Source: Candidatus Thiodictyon intracellulare
Lineage (GTDB): Bacteria; Pseudomonadota; Gammaproteobacteria; Chromatiales; Chromatiaceae
DNA: 19,883 nt
Reading direction: 5' to 3'
NCBI GenBank assembly: GCA_016292295.1
Contig: JADNEJ010000298.1
Span: forward strand, 1-19,883
Shown here piece by piece: positions 7,882 through 17,711 of this stretch. The notes below the pieces were generated by a model. It was not told the DNA's origin and made no database searches. It saw nothing but the letters and a program-made list of their open reading frames with translations. The stretch's first letter is position 1. Each line of letters begins with the position of its first letter. The position numbers were made by a program, and so were the translations under genes.

Positions 7882-8600
7882 TTCTGCTACGCTCGCTCGC
7901 TTATCAGGTATTCCTCATGATATCTGTTGCCCTGTTCGGTGGGGTTATTGTGATCATTGGACGGTGGGCGCCGTTCAGCGTCATCGGGCGGCTTGCACGG
8001 AGATGGGCGCAAGCTAACCTGATTGCACTGAAATACTTGTGCAGACTCGATTATCGAATCGAGGGGTTGGAATACTTACCGACCTCGACGTGCATCGTCA
8101 TGAGTAAACATCAATCGGCATGGGAAATAATTGCGTTACGAGCGCTATTGCCGATTGAGCAGACGTGGGTCCTGAAAAGGGAGTTACTTGATATCCCGAT
8201 TCTCGGATCGGCGCTTCGTCGGTTTCAGGCTATAGCGATAGATCGTTCGGCAGCTCGCGCGGCCCTCAAACAGCTGATAAGCGAAGGCCAAAGTTCGCTT
8301 TGTGCCGGGCACTTGGTTGTCATTTTCCCGGAAGGGACGCGGATCCCGCCCGGTGAACATGGTTCCTATAACGTCGGCGGCGCCGTGCTAGCGCATCGTA
8401 CCGGCTACCCTATTTTACCCATCGCTCATAATGCAGGTGTATTCTGGGGTAGGCGAAGCTTCATTAAACGCGCAGGTACGATCCAACTTGTCATAGGCGC
8501 ACCTATCATCAGCACCGGGAAGTGCGCAAAAAAACTGATTCGCGAAACGGAAAACTGGATTGAAGGAATCGTTGCCGGCCTTCCCGGACGCACTGATTAG
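7869..8600 (+). CDS. plsC: 1-acyl-sn-glycerol-3-phosphate acyltransferase (PlsC/NlaA type)
   Basis: Inner-membrane enzyme that adds the second acyl chain to lysophosphatidic acid. A hydrophobic N-terminus (residues 3-32) is followed by acyltransferase motif I, HQSAWE (81-86), motif II around IAIDR (122-126), motif III FPEGTR (153-158) and motif IV near YPILPIAHNAG. Motif I has Glu where most PlsC proteins have Asp (HX4D); the HX4E form occurs in the NlaA-like group. The GTG start at 7869 overlaps gmhB by 13 bp and gives the usual LLRSL-type beginning; a TTG at 7878 and an ATG at 7917 (with AGG upstream) are alternatives, but the ATG would remove part of the membrane segment. Its position beside gyrB matches the acyltransferase gene of Pseudomonas. 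Confidence 0.92.
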   Translation: MPFLILLRSLAYQVFLMISVALFGGVIVIIGRWAPFSVIGRLARRWAQANLIALKYLCRLDYRIEGLEYLPTSTCIVMSKHQSAWEIIALRALLPIEQTWVLKRELLDIPILGSALRRFQAIAIDRSAARAALKQLISEGQSSLCAGHLVVIFPEGTRIPPGEHGSYNVGGAVLAHRTGYPILPIAHNAGVFWGRRSFIKRAGTIQLVIGAPIISTGKCAKKLIRETENWIEGIVAGLPGRTD

Positions 8601-8652
8601 AAGGACCAGTTGCGGGCGTTTTAGCTGTGATCGTGGTTAATACGCCGACCTG

Positions 8653-11157
<2,505 letters not shown>

Positions 11158-11186
11158 TTAAGCACAGGGGCTACCTAGATATATCG

Positions 11187-12272
11187 TCACGATAAGTCGA
11201 CGACCATCCCGCGTTCCACGTGAAATAGTCGCGTATCGGACGGAAGTTTCGCACCACCTAACGTTTCATTATCCCCCGCCCTAGTATACAGGCACTGTCC
11301 GCCGACAGAATCAAAGAGACTACACAGTATCCCGCAAGATTGTCTATCAAGATCCGCCCACAGGTCATCCAGTAACCAAACGGAATGATAACCCAACCGA
11401 CGGCATTGAACACGCTCAAACCCCAACTGCAGTAGACAGACCGCTATCTTTATCTGCCCACGCGACATCGGCAAATTCCCATATCGGTTCCGAAGCGAAA
11501 AATCCGCCCGATGCGGACCAACCCGAGTATAACCAGCCATCTGTTCACCGGCACAATCCTCAGCGATGGCGTCCGCGAGTTGCCTCCCGTCGGGCCATCC
11601 CGCATGAAAAACCATAATTACCCCACTGAGAAACGAAAATCCCCGCGAAAGCAATAAGAACTCCTCTTGAAGTTCCGAAAAAACACTCTTCCTCGCCTCA
11701 TCCAGGTCGTTGCCACAACGAACAAACTCTTTATCCCACAATGCTTTCCCGTGGCCACCAGAACGAAGCCAGGCGTTACGTTGATCCAGCACCCTCTTGA
11801 ACCCACGCAACAATCCAGCTCCATTTTGTTCCACGTGGAACAAGTTAAGATCAAGAAATCCTCTCCTCAGGGCTGGCTCGCCCTCAAAAAGCCGGTATAA
11901 ACCGTCTCCTATTAACCGAACGCCAAACCATCTATCGAACTTCCTACCACCACACACTACATCGTCCATGACACATCGCTCCCTCGTGCCCCTTCTCCGC
12001 ACATACGCCGCCTGCCAAACTCCCTCCCCGCTCTCTTCCCTAATATTCCCAACGACCCGTGTGATCTCCCTCCCCGCCGACGTTAAATCCCCGCTGCGCC
12101 TCCCACGAAAACTCTTTCCACGCGCAAGTAAATAAACTGCCTCCAACACTGTCGTCTTTCCCGACCCATTCGCCCCAACAAAAAGTGATCGCGGACCGCT
12201 GAGATCTACTTCCGTATGCTCAATATTCCTCAGTCCGTCTATCCTTAACCCTTCAATACTCGCACCAGCCAT
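11187..12272 (-). CDS. recF: DNA replication and repair protein RecF
   Basis: SMC-like ATPase that loads RecA at gaps with RecO and RecR. Walker A is GANGSGKTT (residues 33-41), the ABC signature is SRGQIK (270-275) and Walker B is WLLDDLWADLD (about 299-309); GYTRVGPHRADFSLR and WDKEFVRCG are family blocks. Two ATGs are possible. The one at 12287 directly abuts the dnaN stop without a ribosome binding site; the one at 12272 has AGGTGG four bases upstream and gives 361 aa, nearer E. coli's 357, so I prefer it. Translational coupling to dnaN is likely either way. Two parS-like palindromes lie inside the gene, encoding LFHVEQ and LFHVER. The coding strand is strikingly G-rich and C-poor, as in dnaN but not gyrB or dnaA. 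Confidence 0.95.
   Translation of the reverse strand: MAGASIEGLRIDGLRNIEHTEVDLSGPRSLFVGANGSGKTTVLEAVYLLARGKSFRGRRSGDLTSAGREITRVVGNIREESGEGVWQAAYVRRRGTRERCVMDDVVCGGRKFDRWFGVRLIGDGLYRLFEGEPALRRGFLDLNLFHVEQNGAGLLRGFKRVLDQRNAWLRSGGHGKALWDKEFVRCGNDLDEARKSVFSELQEEFLLLSRGFSFLSGVIMVFHAGWPDGRQLADAIAEDCAGEQMAGYTRVGPHRADFSLRNRYGNLPMSRGQIKIAVCLLQLGFERVQCRRLGYHSVWLLDDLWADLDRQSCGILCSLFDSVGGQCLYTRAGDNETLGGAKLPSDTRLFHVERGMVVDLS
11212..11227. promoter_or_regulatory. Degenerate parS-like site in 3' recF
   Basis: CGTTCCACGTGAAATA matches the bacterial parS form TGTTCCACGTGAAACA at 14 of 16 positions; the central TTCCACGTGAAA is intact. It lies 615 bp from the perfect site at 11827. ParB binds such sites to organise and segregate the origin region. 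Activity of this weaker copy is uncertain. Confidence 0.5.
11827..11842. promoter_or_regulatory. parS centromere site (perfect 16-bp palindrome) in recF
   Basis: TGTTCCACGTGGAACA is a perfect palindrome identical to the parS form known from Pseudomonas. It lies in the recF coding region about 1.7 kb from the dnaA-dnaN gap, as expected for origin-proximal chromosomal parS sites bound by ParB. The encoded peptide is LFHVEQ. No parAB genes are present in the window. Confidence 0.85.
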
Positions 12273-12287
12273 CGTTCCACCTAACAT

Positions 12288-13388
12288 CTATAACCGCATG
12301 GGCATCACCACGTATGTCTCATCGACCGCACCCACTCCGCGCCAAAGAGAACTGCTATTTCCATCGTCGAAGTGAACTTGTACCTCATCACCATCAACCG
12401 CTCCGAGCAGGTCAGCCAAATACGCGACGTTAAAGCCAATGATCGTCGGCTCACCAGAATACTCGAGTTCCATCTCCTCTACCGCCTCCTCCTGCTCAGG
12501 ATTATGCGCCACAAGTCTCAACACTCCTGTCTCGAAAGACACTCGCAATCCACGATACTTCTCATTTGAAAGAATCGCCGTGCGCGACAGTGCCCGCCTC
12601 AAAACTTCTCGATTCGCGACCGCAACCTTCGATAAACCAGCAGGAATCACCCTCCCATATTCTGGATACCGCCCATCAACGAGCTTCGACGAACAAACTG
12701 TATCTCCAAGGACAAATCGAACCATCCGCTCCCCGACCTCAATGTGTACTATCGTTGAGCCAAAACTTAACTGTCTCCTAAGTTCATTCACCGTCTTAAA
12801 CGGCAAAATCACCGCGCGGCTCTTCGGCACGGCGAGCGCGCACGCATGCACATAACAGGCGAGCCGATGCCCGTCCGTCGCCACGGCACGTACCCCGGAC
12901 CCGTCAAACTCCAACAACAACCCATTGAGATAATACCGCACGTCCTGCTGCGCCATCGCGAACGCAGTCTTCTCAAAAATTCGCTTTAGAACCCCTTCTT
13001 CGAGATCAATCATCACGCCAGACGACACCGTCTCAAACACCGGGAAATCCTGCGTCGGCAGGGCTCCCAACACATACCGCCCACGTCCAGCCGTCAATAT
13101 ACATCGAGCCCCCGTCATCTTCAGGCGTATCTCCGATCCCTCTACGAGTGACCGGCAAATATCCCCGAGTTTTCGGGCCGCCACAGTACCCTCTCCCTCT
13201 TCAACAACATCCGCCGCGCAGCGCGAGCGCATCTCGATCTCCATATCCGTCCCAACAATCGTCAACCCACCATCCTGTGCACGAAATAGCAGGTTACCTA
13301 AGATCGGCAGCGTCTGCCGCCTTTCTACCACCGCCACTACCCGGCTCAATACCGGAAGAAGTTGCTCCCGACTGATCTTCACATCCAT
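12288..13388 (-). CDS. dnaN: DNA polymerase III beta subunit (sliding clamp)
   Basis: Ring-shaped dimer that tethers polymerase III to DNA and serves as a docking platform for replication and repair proteins. The 366 residues equal the E. coli length. Blocks seen are RRQTLPILGNLLF, ARKLGDICRSL, AFAMAQQDVRYYLNGLLLEF, VRAVATDGHRLACY, SSKLVDGRYPEYGRVIP, AILSNEKYRGLRV, NPEQEEAVEEME, FNVAYLADLL and the C-terminal MPMRL that lines the partner-binding pocket. AGAGGG lies seven bases before the ATG. It follows dnaA after 195 bp and is joined to recF without a gap. Codon use is G-rich on the coding strand. The protein is clearly DnaN though fairly diverged from E. coli between the conserved blocks. 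Confidence 0.97.
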   Translation of the reverse strand: MDVKISREQLLPVLSRVVAVVERRQTLPILGNLLFRAQDGGLTIVGTDMEIEMRSRCAADVVEEGEGTVAARKLGDICRSLVEGSEIRLKMTGARCILTAGRGRYVLGALPTQDFPVFETVSSGVMIDLEEGVLKRIFEKTAFAMAQQDVRYYLNGLLLEFDGSGVRAVATDGHRLACYVHACALAVPKSRAVILPFKTVNELRRQLSFGSTIVHIEVGERMVRFVLGDTVCSSKLVDGRYPEYGRVIPAGLSKVAVANREVLRRALSRTAILSNEKYRGLRVSFETGVLRLVAHNPEQEEAVEEMELEYSGEPTIIGFNVAYLADLLGAVDGDEVQVHFDDGNSSSLWRGVGAVDETYVVMPMRL

Positions 13389-13583
13389 ATCGTTACCCTC
13401 TTTAATAACTAGAAGAAATAAAATAGTCTGTAATTATAATTCCTGTGGAAATGTGTACTACAGACTTTTTTCAAGTAATTTCATTGTATTATAACTCGCA
13501 TAGGGTAGATGAATGCTCTTACGAACCTGTGGATAACTCTCCTTCTGGATCACCCCAGAATTTTATGCTCAGGTTACCCACAA
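13389..13583. other. dnaA-dnaN intergenic region, candidate oriC segment
   Basis: This 195-bp gap is clearly richer in A+T than its surroundings, with AT runs at about 13402-13442 and 13466-13497 that could unwind. It holds a perfect DnaA box on the minus strand (TGTGGATAA, 13528-13536), a one-mismatch box TTACCCACA (13574-13582) and a two-mismatch box TGTGGAAAT (13444-13452). It lies in the dnaA region, where many bacterial origins lie. Only one perfect box is present, so the origin may be small, use weak boxes, or be shared with the dnaA-rpmH gap. The dnaN promoter may also lie here. Confidence 0.5.
13528..13536 (-). promoter_or_regulatory. DnaA box (perfect) between dnaA and dnaN
   Basis: TGTGGATAA on the plus strand is the exact complement of the DnaA box TTATCCACA. 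It lies 48 bp downstream of the dnaA stop, between two AT-rich stretches and the near-match TTACCCACA at 13574. Confidence 0.75.
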
Positions 13584-14918
13584 TCATGCCGACAGGCTTC
13601 GTAACAGATTCTTGAAATCCTCATCAACTGCCGGATCACTATCGCGAAGTTCCCGAATTTTCCGCGTCGCATGGAGCACGGTAGTATGATCTCTACCGCC
13701 GAAGGCGCTACCGATTTCAGGCAGACTGTGTTTTGTCAGCTCCTTAGCCAAAGCCATGGCCATCTGCCGAGGTCTAGCGATTGACCGACTGCGCTTCGCA
13801 GACAGCAGGTCCGTGGCCCGGACCTTGAAATATTCGCAAACCGTCTTCTGAATGCTCGTGATCGTCACTCGCTTGTCTTGTGCCGCAAGCATGTCGCGCA
13901 ACGTTTCCTTGGCGAACTCTACAGTGATTGCCCGCCCGGTAAACTGGGAATTCGCAACAAGGCGTCTTAGCGCTCCTTCCAGTTCTCTGATATTGGAACG
14001 GATGCGCCGGCCAACGAAGAAGCCAACATCCTCTGGGAGAACAACGCCGAACTGGCTTGCTTTACTCTGCAGGATCGCGACGCTAGTTTCCAGATCCGGA
14101 GGTTCGATCGAGACAGTTAATCCCCACCCGAATCTTGATTTTAGTCGTTCTTCAAGCCCGACGACCTCCCGAGGAAAGCGATCGCTCGAGAGGACGATTT
14201 GCTGCCGTGACTCGAACAGCGCATTGAAGGTATGAAAAAACTCCTCCTGAGAACGCTCCTTCCCAGCGAAAAACTGCACATCGTCGATCAGCAAGGCGTT
14301 CAGGGAACGGTAGGTCTTCTTGAATTCATCGATGCGGTTATGCTGTAACGCGCGAATCATCTCCGCCACAAACCGCTCCGAATGCAAATAGGTCACTTTT
14401 GCATTTGGATTGCTCTCCAGCAGCATGTTCCCCACTGCGTGCATCAAATGTGTCTTCCCAAGACCAACACCGCCGTAAATGAACAACGGATTGTAGGCAA
14501 CCCCGGGATTTTGGCTAATTTGGATCGAAGCCGCCCGCGCCAACTGATTCGACTTGCCCTCCACGAAACTAGCGAAGCTGAATTCCGGGTTAACGTTTGC
14601 TTCCGCACGCCGTTCGCTCAGCAGAGAGGGATGGACCCTAGCCGAGGACAAGGACGGGCCCTGCGCGCTTACTGGGCGATCGAGTCCGCCGACATCAAAT
14701 CTCAGCTGGGTGATGGTGCCATCACTCGTGTGTCGACATAATTCAAGTAAGCGCTGTTCATAATGTTGCCGTGCCCAATCCTGGACGAACTTATTCGGCG
14801 CCAGTAAGCGTAGCACCTCGCCATCGCGTTGCGCCTGTAAAGGCAGAATCCAGGTGTTGAACTCGGCCGCCGTTAATTCGCCCTTAAGTCTCTGAATACA
14901 ATTCTGCCAAGAATCCAT
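13584..14918 (-). CDS. dnaA: Chromosomal replication initiator DnaA
   Basis: AAA+ ATPase that binds DnaA boxes, melts oriC and recruits the DnaB helicase. Domain I (residues 1-80) carries [15 protein letters not shown]; a short linker (about 81-110) follows. Domain III starts at [20 protein letters not shown], with Walker [10 protein letters not shown] (149-157), Walker B LLIDDVQF (209-216), sensor 1 around [10 protein letters not shown] and the arginine-finger region [12 protein letters not shown]. Domain IV has the DnaA signature [11 protein letters not shown] (407-417). At 444 aa it is slightly shorter than E. coli (467), mostly in the linker. GGAG lies six bases before the ATG. A perfect DnaA box 154 bp upstream of the start would suit autoregulation. 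Confidence 0.98.
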   Translation of the reverse strand: MDSWQNCIQRLKGELTAAEFNTWILPLQAQRDGEVLRLLAPNKFVQDWARQHYEQRLLELCRHTSDGTITQLRFDVGGLDRPVSAQGPSLSSARVHPSLLSERRAEANVNPEFSFASFVEGKSNQLARAASIQISQNPGVAYNPLFIYGGVGLGKTHLMHAVGNMLLESNPNAKVTYLHSERFVAEMIRALQHNRIDEFKKTYRSLNALLIDDVQFFAGKERSQEEFFHTFNALFESRQQIVLSSDRFPREVVGLEERLKSRFGWGLTVSIEPPDLETSVAILQSKASQFGVVLPEDVGFFVGRRIRSNIRELEGALRRLVANSQFTGRAITVEFAKETLRDMLAAQDKRVTITSIQKTVCEYFKVRATDLLSAKRSRSIARPRQMAMALAKELTKHSLPEIGSAFGGRDHTTVLHATRKIRELRDSDPAVDEDFKNLLRSLSA

Positions 14919-15071
14919 ACCTTTCTCCAGTTACCATTTGAACAGCAATCTTACCGTGGGCCTCATCGCCCATAGTACAGCTCAACGGCCGTTACCCGTA
15001 CCGTTGCGTTCCCCTTTGCAGCAGCAACGCGAAGCGCCCCTTATTGTCCAGTCTAGCGCCCCGCCCCGGAG

Positions 15072-15080
15072 TTATCCACA
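15072..15080 (+). promoter_or_regulatory. DnaA box (perfect) upstream of dnaA
   Basis: TTATCCACA matches the DnaA box consensus exactly. It lies between the divergent dnaA and rpmH genes, 42 bp before the rpmH -35 element, where it could serve origin function and DnaA autoregulation. Confidence 0.75.
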
Positions 15081-15121
15081 ACGCTCGAAACGCCCGGAAG
15101 GACCTAATGTCGTTAAAGTCG

Positions 15122-15150
15122 TTGACACAGACGAACAAACAGATTATAGT
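15122..15150 (+). promoter_or_regulatory. Sigma-70 promoter of the rpmH operon
   Basis: TTGACA (15122-15127) is a perfect -35, followed by a 17-base spacer and TATAGT (15145-15150), one mismatch from the -10 consensus. Transcription would begin near 15157, giving a leader of about 55 nt before the rpmH ATG. This is the best promoter I found in the window and suits a highly expressed ribosomal protein gene. Confidence 0.85.
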
Positions 15151-15210
15151 CCCTATTTTTTTCCAGACGTCAATAAAGATGTCGCCTAACTTCTCCAAGA
15201 GATTTTCGTC

Positions 15211-15345
15211 ATGAAACGCACCTTCCAACCGAGCCGCATCAAACGTGCTCGCACCCACGGATTCCGCGCACGTAGCGCCACCCGTAACGGCCGTAAGGTT
15301 CTCAGCTCACGCCGGGCAAAAGGACGTGTACGTTTAGCCCCCTGA
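15211..15345 (+). CDS. rpmH: 50S ribosomal protein L34
   Basis: A 44-residue, very basic protein of the large ribosomal subunit. It opens [20 protein letters not shown] and continues [19 protein letters not shown] to RVRLAP, matching L34 along its whole length, including the KRTFQPS start and the HGFRAR and NGRKVL blocks. An AGAGA sits about nine bases before the ATG. It is the first gene after the strong promoter at 15122 and is followed 41 bp later by rnpA, the standard bacterial pair. Confidence 0.97.
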   Translation: MKRTFQPSRIKRARTHGFRARSATRNGRKVLSSRRAKGRVRLAP

Positions 15346-15386
15346 GGTCCAAGCCCGTCGGCACGCCTTTGTTAAAACAAGCGACC

Positions 15387-15770
15387 ATGGTGGCGGAACC
15401 GGCTCGGACGAACTGCCGCCGATTTGAAAAGTCGTCCCGGTTACGTGAGCCCGCGCAGTTCAAGCGCGTGTTCGCTAAGCCGCAGCGCTTCGATGGCGTC
15501 GGGTTCCTCGTCCTTGTCAGGTCTAATCGACACGGACGGGCGCGACTTGGCCTTGCAATTTCAAAACGATGTTGTTCGCACGCTGTCGATCGTAATAAAT
15601 TGAAGCGAATCGCTCGCGAGAGCTTTCGCGCCCACGTCAACCGTCTCCCTGCGGTGGATATCGTGGTCCTGTGCGCTCCAAAGGCCAAACAGCTTAATAA
15701 CCCGGAGCTGTTTTCAAGTTTAGATCGTGCGTGGAAAAAGGTCTTAGGCAAATCATGGGTCGACTATTGA
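15387..15770 (+). CDS. rnpA: Ribonuclease P protein component
   Basis: Basic protein that partners the catalytic RNase P RNA in 5' processing of tRNA precursors. The recognisable fold begins at [35 protein letters not shown] and the RNR-type motif [14 protein letters not shown], which contacts the RNA, follow, then [15 protein letters not shown]. The start is uncertain: the ATG at 15387 gives 127 aa, while a TTG at 15369 in the same frame gives 133; neither has a clear ribosome binding site, so coupling to rpmH is possible. Its last 16 bases overlap the start of yidD in another frame, the usual arrangement of this operon. Confidence 0.94.
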   Translation: MVAEPARTNCRRFEKSSRLREPAQFKRVFAKPQRFDGVGFLVLVRSNRHGRARLGLAISKRCCSHAVDRNKLKRIARESFRAHVNRLPAVDIVVLCAPKAKQLNNPELFSSLDRAWKKVLGKSWVDY

Positions 15771-15976
15771 TTCTTCTGATTCGATTTTATCAAACCGCGA
15801 TTAGCCCTATGATCGGCCCCCACTGCCGATTTTACCCGACATGTTCCCACTATACGATTCAGGCCATCGAACGCCAAGGTATTTTTAAGGGACTCTATCT
15901 GGGGGTGCGCCGCCTCTCTAGATGTCATCCCTGGAATCCAGGCGGGTTTGACCCGGTTACACCAAAAAAACAGTAA
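15755..15976 (+). CDS. yidD: Membrane protein insertion efficiency factor YidD
   Basis: Small membrane-associated protein that assists YidC-dependent insertion. I chose the ATG at 15755, with AGG about seven bases upstream (TTAGGCAAATC), giving 73 aa beginning [20 protein letters not shown]. Family blocks are [14 protein letters not shown], the cysteine motif [15 protein letters not shown] and the C-terminal [12 protein letters not shown]. The N-terminal amphipathic helix expected for membrane attachment is present. A GTG 24 bases earlier is possible but lengthens it without similarity. It overlaps rnpA by 16 bp and ends 5 bp before yidC, so the three are probably translated from one message. 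Confidence 0.95.
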   Translation: MGRLLILLIRFYQTAISPMIGPHCRFYPTCSHYTIQAIERQGIFKGLYLGVRRLSRCHPWNPGGFDPVTPKKQ

Positions 15977-15981
15977 TTCCA

Positions 15982-17679
15982 ATGGAAAACTTCCGCCTGA
16001 TCCTAATCGTCTCACTTGCCGCCGTCCTGCTCCTCATCTACCATGCCTGGGTGCACGACTTCGGACAGGTTGTCAAAGGCCTCGGCATTACCCCGTCCGA
16101 ATCTCAAACGAGCTCGACCGGCGCTCATACGCCCCAGGTCCCCGCCGTACCAACAGCTTCGGTTACCGGCCCGCTTAGCAGTCCGTCCGCAGGGGCTCAG
16201 GTTGGCGTGCATGCAGGACAAGTGATTACGGTTGAAACCGACGTATTGCGCGCCGAGATCTCGCTGCGCAGCGGCTCCATTTCCAGCGCCTGGCTTCTCG
16301 ATTACCCTGTATCCCCGAAGGACCAGTCGGATCACGTTCGGCTTCTAAAGCCTGAACTACCAAATTTTTTCATCGCCGAGTCAGGTCTGATCTCAATCGG
16401 CACCAGTGCCGATATGCTGCCTGGCTATGATGCGGTCTTTTCCAGCGAGTCTCAGCATTTCAGACTCGGCCCCGATCAAGCTGTCCTGCCGGTCAACTTG
16501 ACCTGGACTAATGATGCGGGCGTCAAGGTCCGCAAGAGTCTGTTATTCAAGCGGGGAAGCTATCTGATAGAAACCATCCAGGAGGTTGTCAACGCGACCG
16601 ATCAACCGTTGATGGCGCGGGAATATGCCCAATTGCAGCGTACTGAATATCAGGACCCCAACGCCTCGCGTTTCGTGAGTACTTATACTGGTGGGGTCTA
16701 TTACAGTCCGGCCGACAAATACAAGAAGGTTCCCTTTACCAACTTTAGGGACAGTAAGGATGAACAAGGGCAGAAATTCTACGGTCAGGTGACTGACGGC
16801 TGGATCGCCATGATTCAGCATTATTTCCTGGCCGCGTGGATTCCGCCACGCGGTGTGGAAGAGAGCTTCTACACTAATGTGCTGGATGGGAACCGTTATG
16901 TCATCGGCCAGTTTTCGCCCGCCGTGACGGTTGCTCCAGGTACCAGTCATATCTTTCCAAACCAACTTTTCCTCGGACCAAAACTGCCGGACGCACTTGA
17001 TAAGATCGCCCAGGGTCTTGGACTTACCGTCGACTACGGCTGGTTGACCGTGATTGCCCAACCGATCCACTGGCTCTTGGATCAGATTTACACGGTTGTC
17101 GGAAACTGGGGATGGTCGATTATCGTGCTGACTATCCTAATTAAGCTCGCCTTCTATAAGCTATCTGAGACCAGCTATAAGTCCATGGCGAACATGCGTC
17201 AGTTGACCCCGCGGATGGCGGCGCTGAGAGATCGGTACGGTGACGACAAGGAACGGCTGAATCAGGCCATGATGGAGCTGTACAAGACAGAGAAGATCAA
17301 CCCGCTTGGGGGTTGTCTGCCGATCCTTGTTCAGATTCCTGTCTTTATCGCACTTTATTGGGTGTTGTTAGAAAGCGTCGAGCTTCGTCAGGCGCCCTTT
17401 ATCCTATGGATCAACAATCTTTCCGCGCCCGATCCCTACTACGTGCTGCCCTTGATTATGGGCATTTCCATGTTCGTGCAGTCGAAGCTCAATCCGGCTC
17501 CGCCGGATCCGATGCAGGCGAAGGTTATGATGAGTTTGCCATTCGTTTTTACGGTGTTTTTCGCATTCTTCCCGTCCGGTCTGGTGCTTTACTGGACGGT
17601 GAACAACATTCTCTCCATTGCGCAACAGTGGCACATCACCAGAAACTTCGAAAAGGCGATAGCCAAGCGCAAGCGGTGA
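15982..17679 (+). CDS. yidC: Membrane protein insertase YidC
   Basis: Inner-membrane insertase that integrates proteins alone or with SecYEG. At 565 aa it has the Gram-negative layout: first membrane span at residues 5-21, a large periplasmic beta domain (about 60-345; QDPNASRFVSTYTGGVYY and WIAMIQHYFLAAWIPP are typical blocks), then the conserved core of five spans. The core begins at YGWLTVIAQPIHWLLDQIY, has the cytoplasmic loop with TPRMAALRDRYGDDKERLNQ and KTEKINPLGGCLPILVQIPV, then FIALYWVLLESVELRQAPF and the last spans at about 485-503 and 518-545 (SLPFVFTVFFAFFPSGLVLY, WTVNNILSIAQQW). The tail is basic (AIAKRKR), as expected near ribosomes. It lies 5 bp after yidD and 32 bp before mnmE. 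Confidence 0.98.
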   Translation: MENFRLILIVSLAAVLLLIYHAWVHDFGQVVKGLGITPSESQTSSTGAHTPQVPAVPTASVTGPLSSPSAGAQVGVHAGQVITVETDVLRAEISLRSGSISSAWLLDYPVSPKDQSDHVRLLKPELPNFFIAESGLISIGTSADMLPGYDAVFSSESQHFRLGPDQAVLPVNLTWTNDAGVKVRKSLLFKRGSYLIETIQEVVNATDQPLMAREYAQLQRTEYQDPNASRFVSTYTGGVYYSPADKYKKVPFTNFRDSKDEQGQKFYGQVTDGWIAMIQHYFLAAWIPPRGVEESFYTNVLDGNRYVIGQFSPAVTVAPGTSHIFPNQLFLGPKLPDALDKIAQGLGLTVDYGWLTVIAQPIHWLLDQIYTVVGNWGWSIIVLTILIKLAFYKLSETSYKSMANMRQLTPRMAALRDRYGDDKERLNQAMMELYKTEKINPLGGCLPILVQIPVFIALYWVLLESVELRQAPFILWINNLSAPDPYYVLPLIMGISMFVQSKLNPAPPDPMQAKVMMSLPFVFTVFFAFFPSGLVLYWTVNNILSIAQQWHITRNFEKAIAKRKR

Positions 17680-17711
17680 TCGAGAGACCTGGGCGCCGGT
17701 GAACATGGCGC

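Larger units (their letters stand above)
14919..15210. other. Divergent dnaA-rpmH intergenic region
   Basis: This 292-bp region separates dnaA (-) from rpmH (+) and carries no gene. It holds one perfect DnaA box (15072-15080), a near-consensus sigma-70 promoter for rpmH (15122-15150) and presumably the dnaA promoter, which I could not place. In Pseudomonas the functional origin lies in this gap, so it is an alternative or additional oriC candidate, though only one good DnaA box is visible. Confidence 0.5.

Noticed and set aside
11797..12135. Plus-strand frames over recF and dnaN, for example 112 and 138 codons
   Set aside because: They are antisense to recF and dnaN; their Pro/Ser/Thr-rich content simply reflects the C-rich plus strand.
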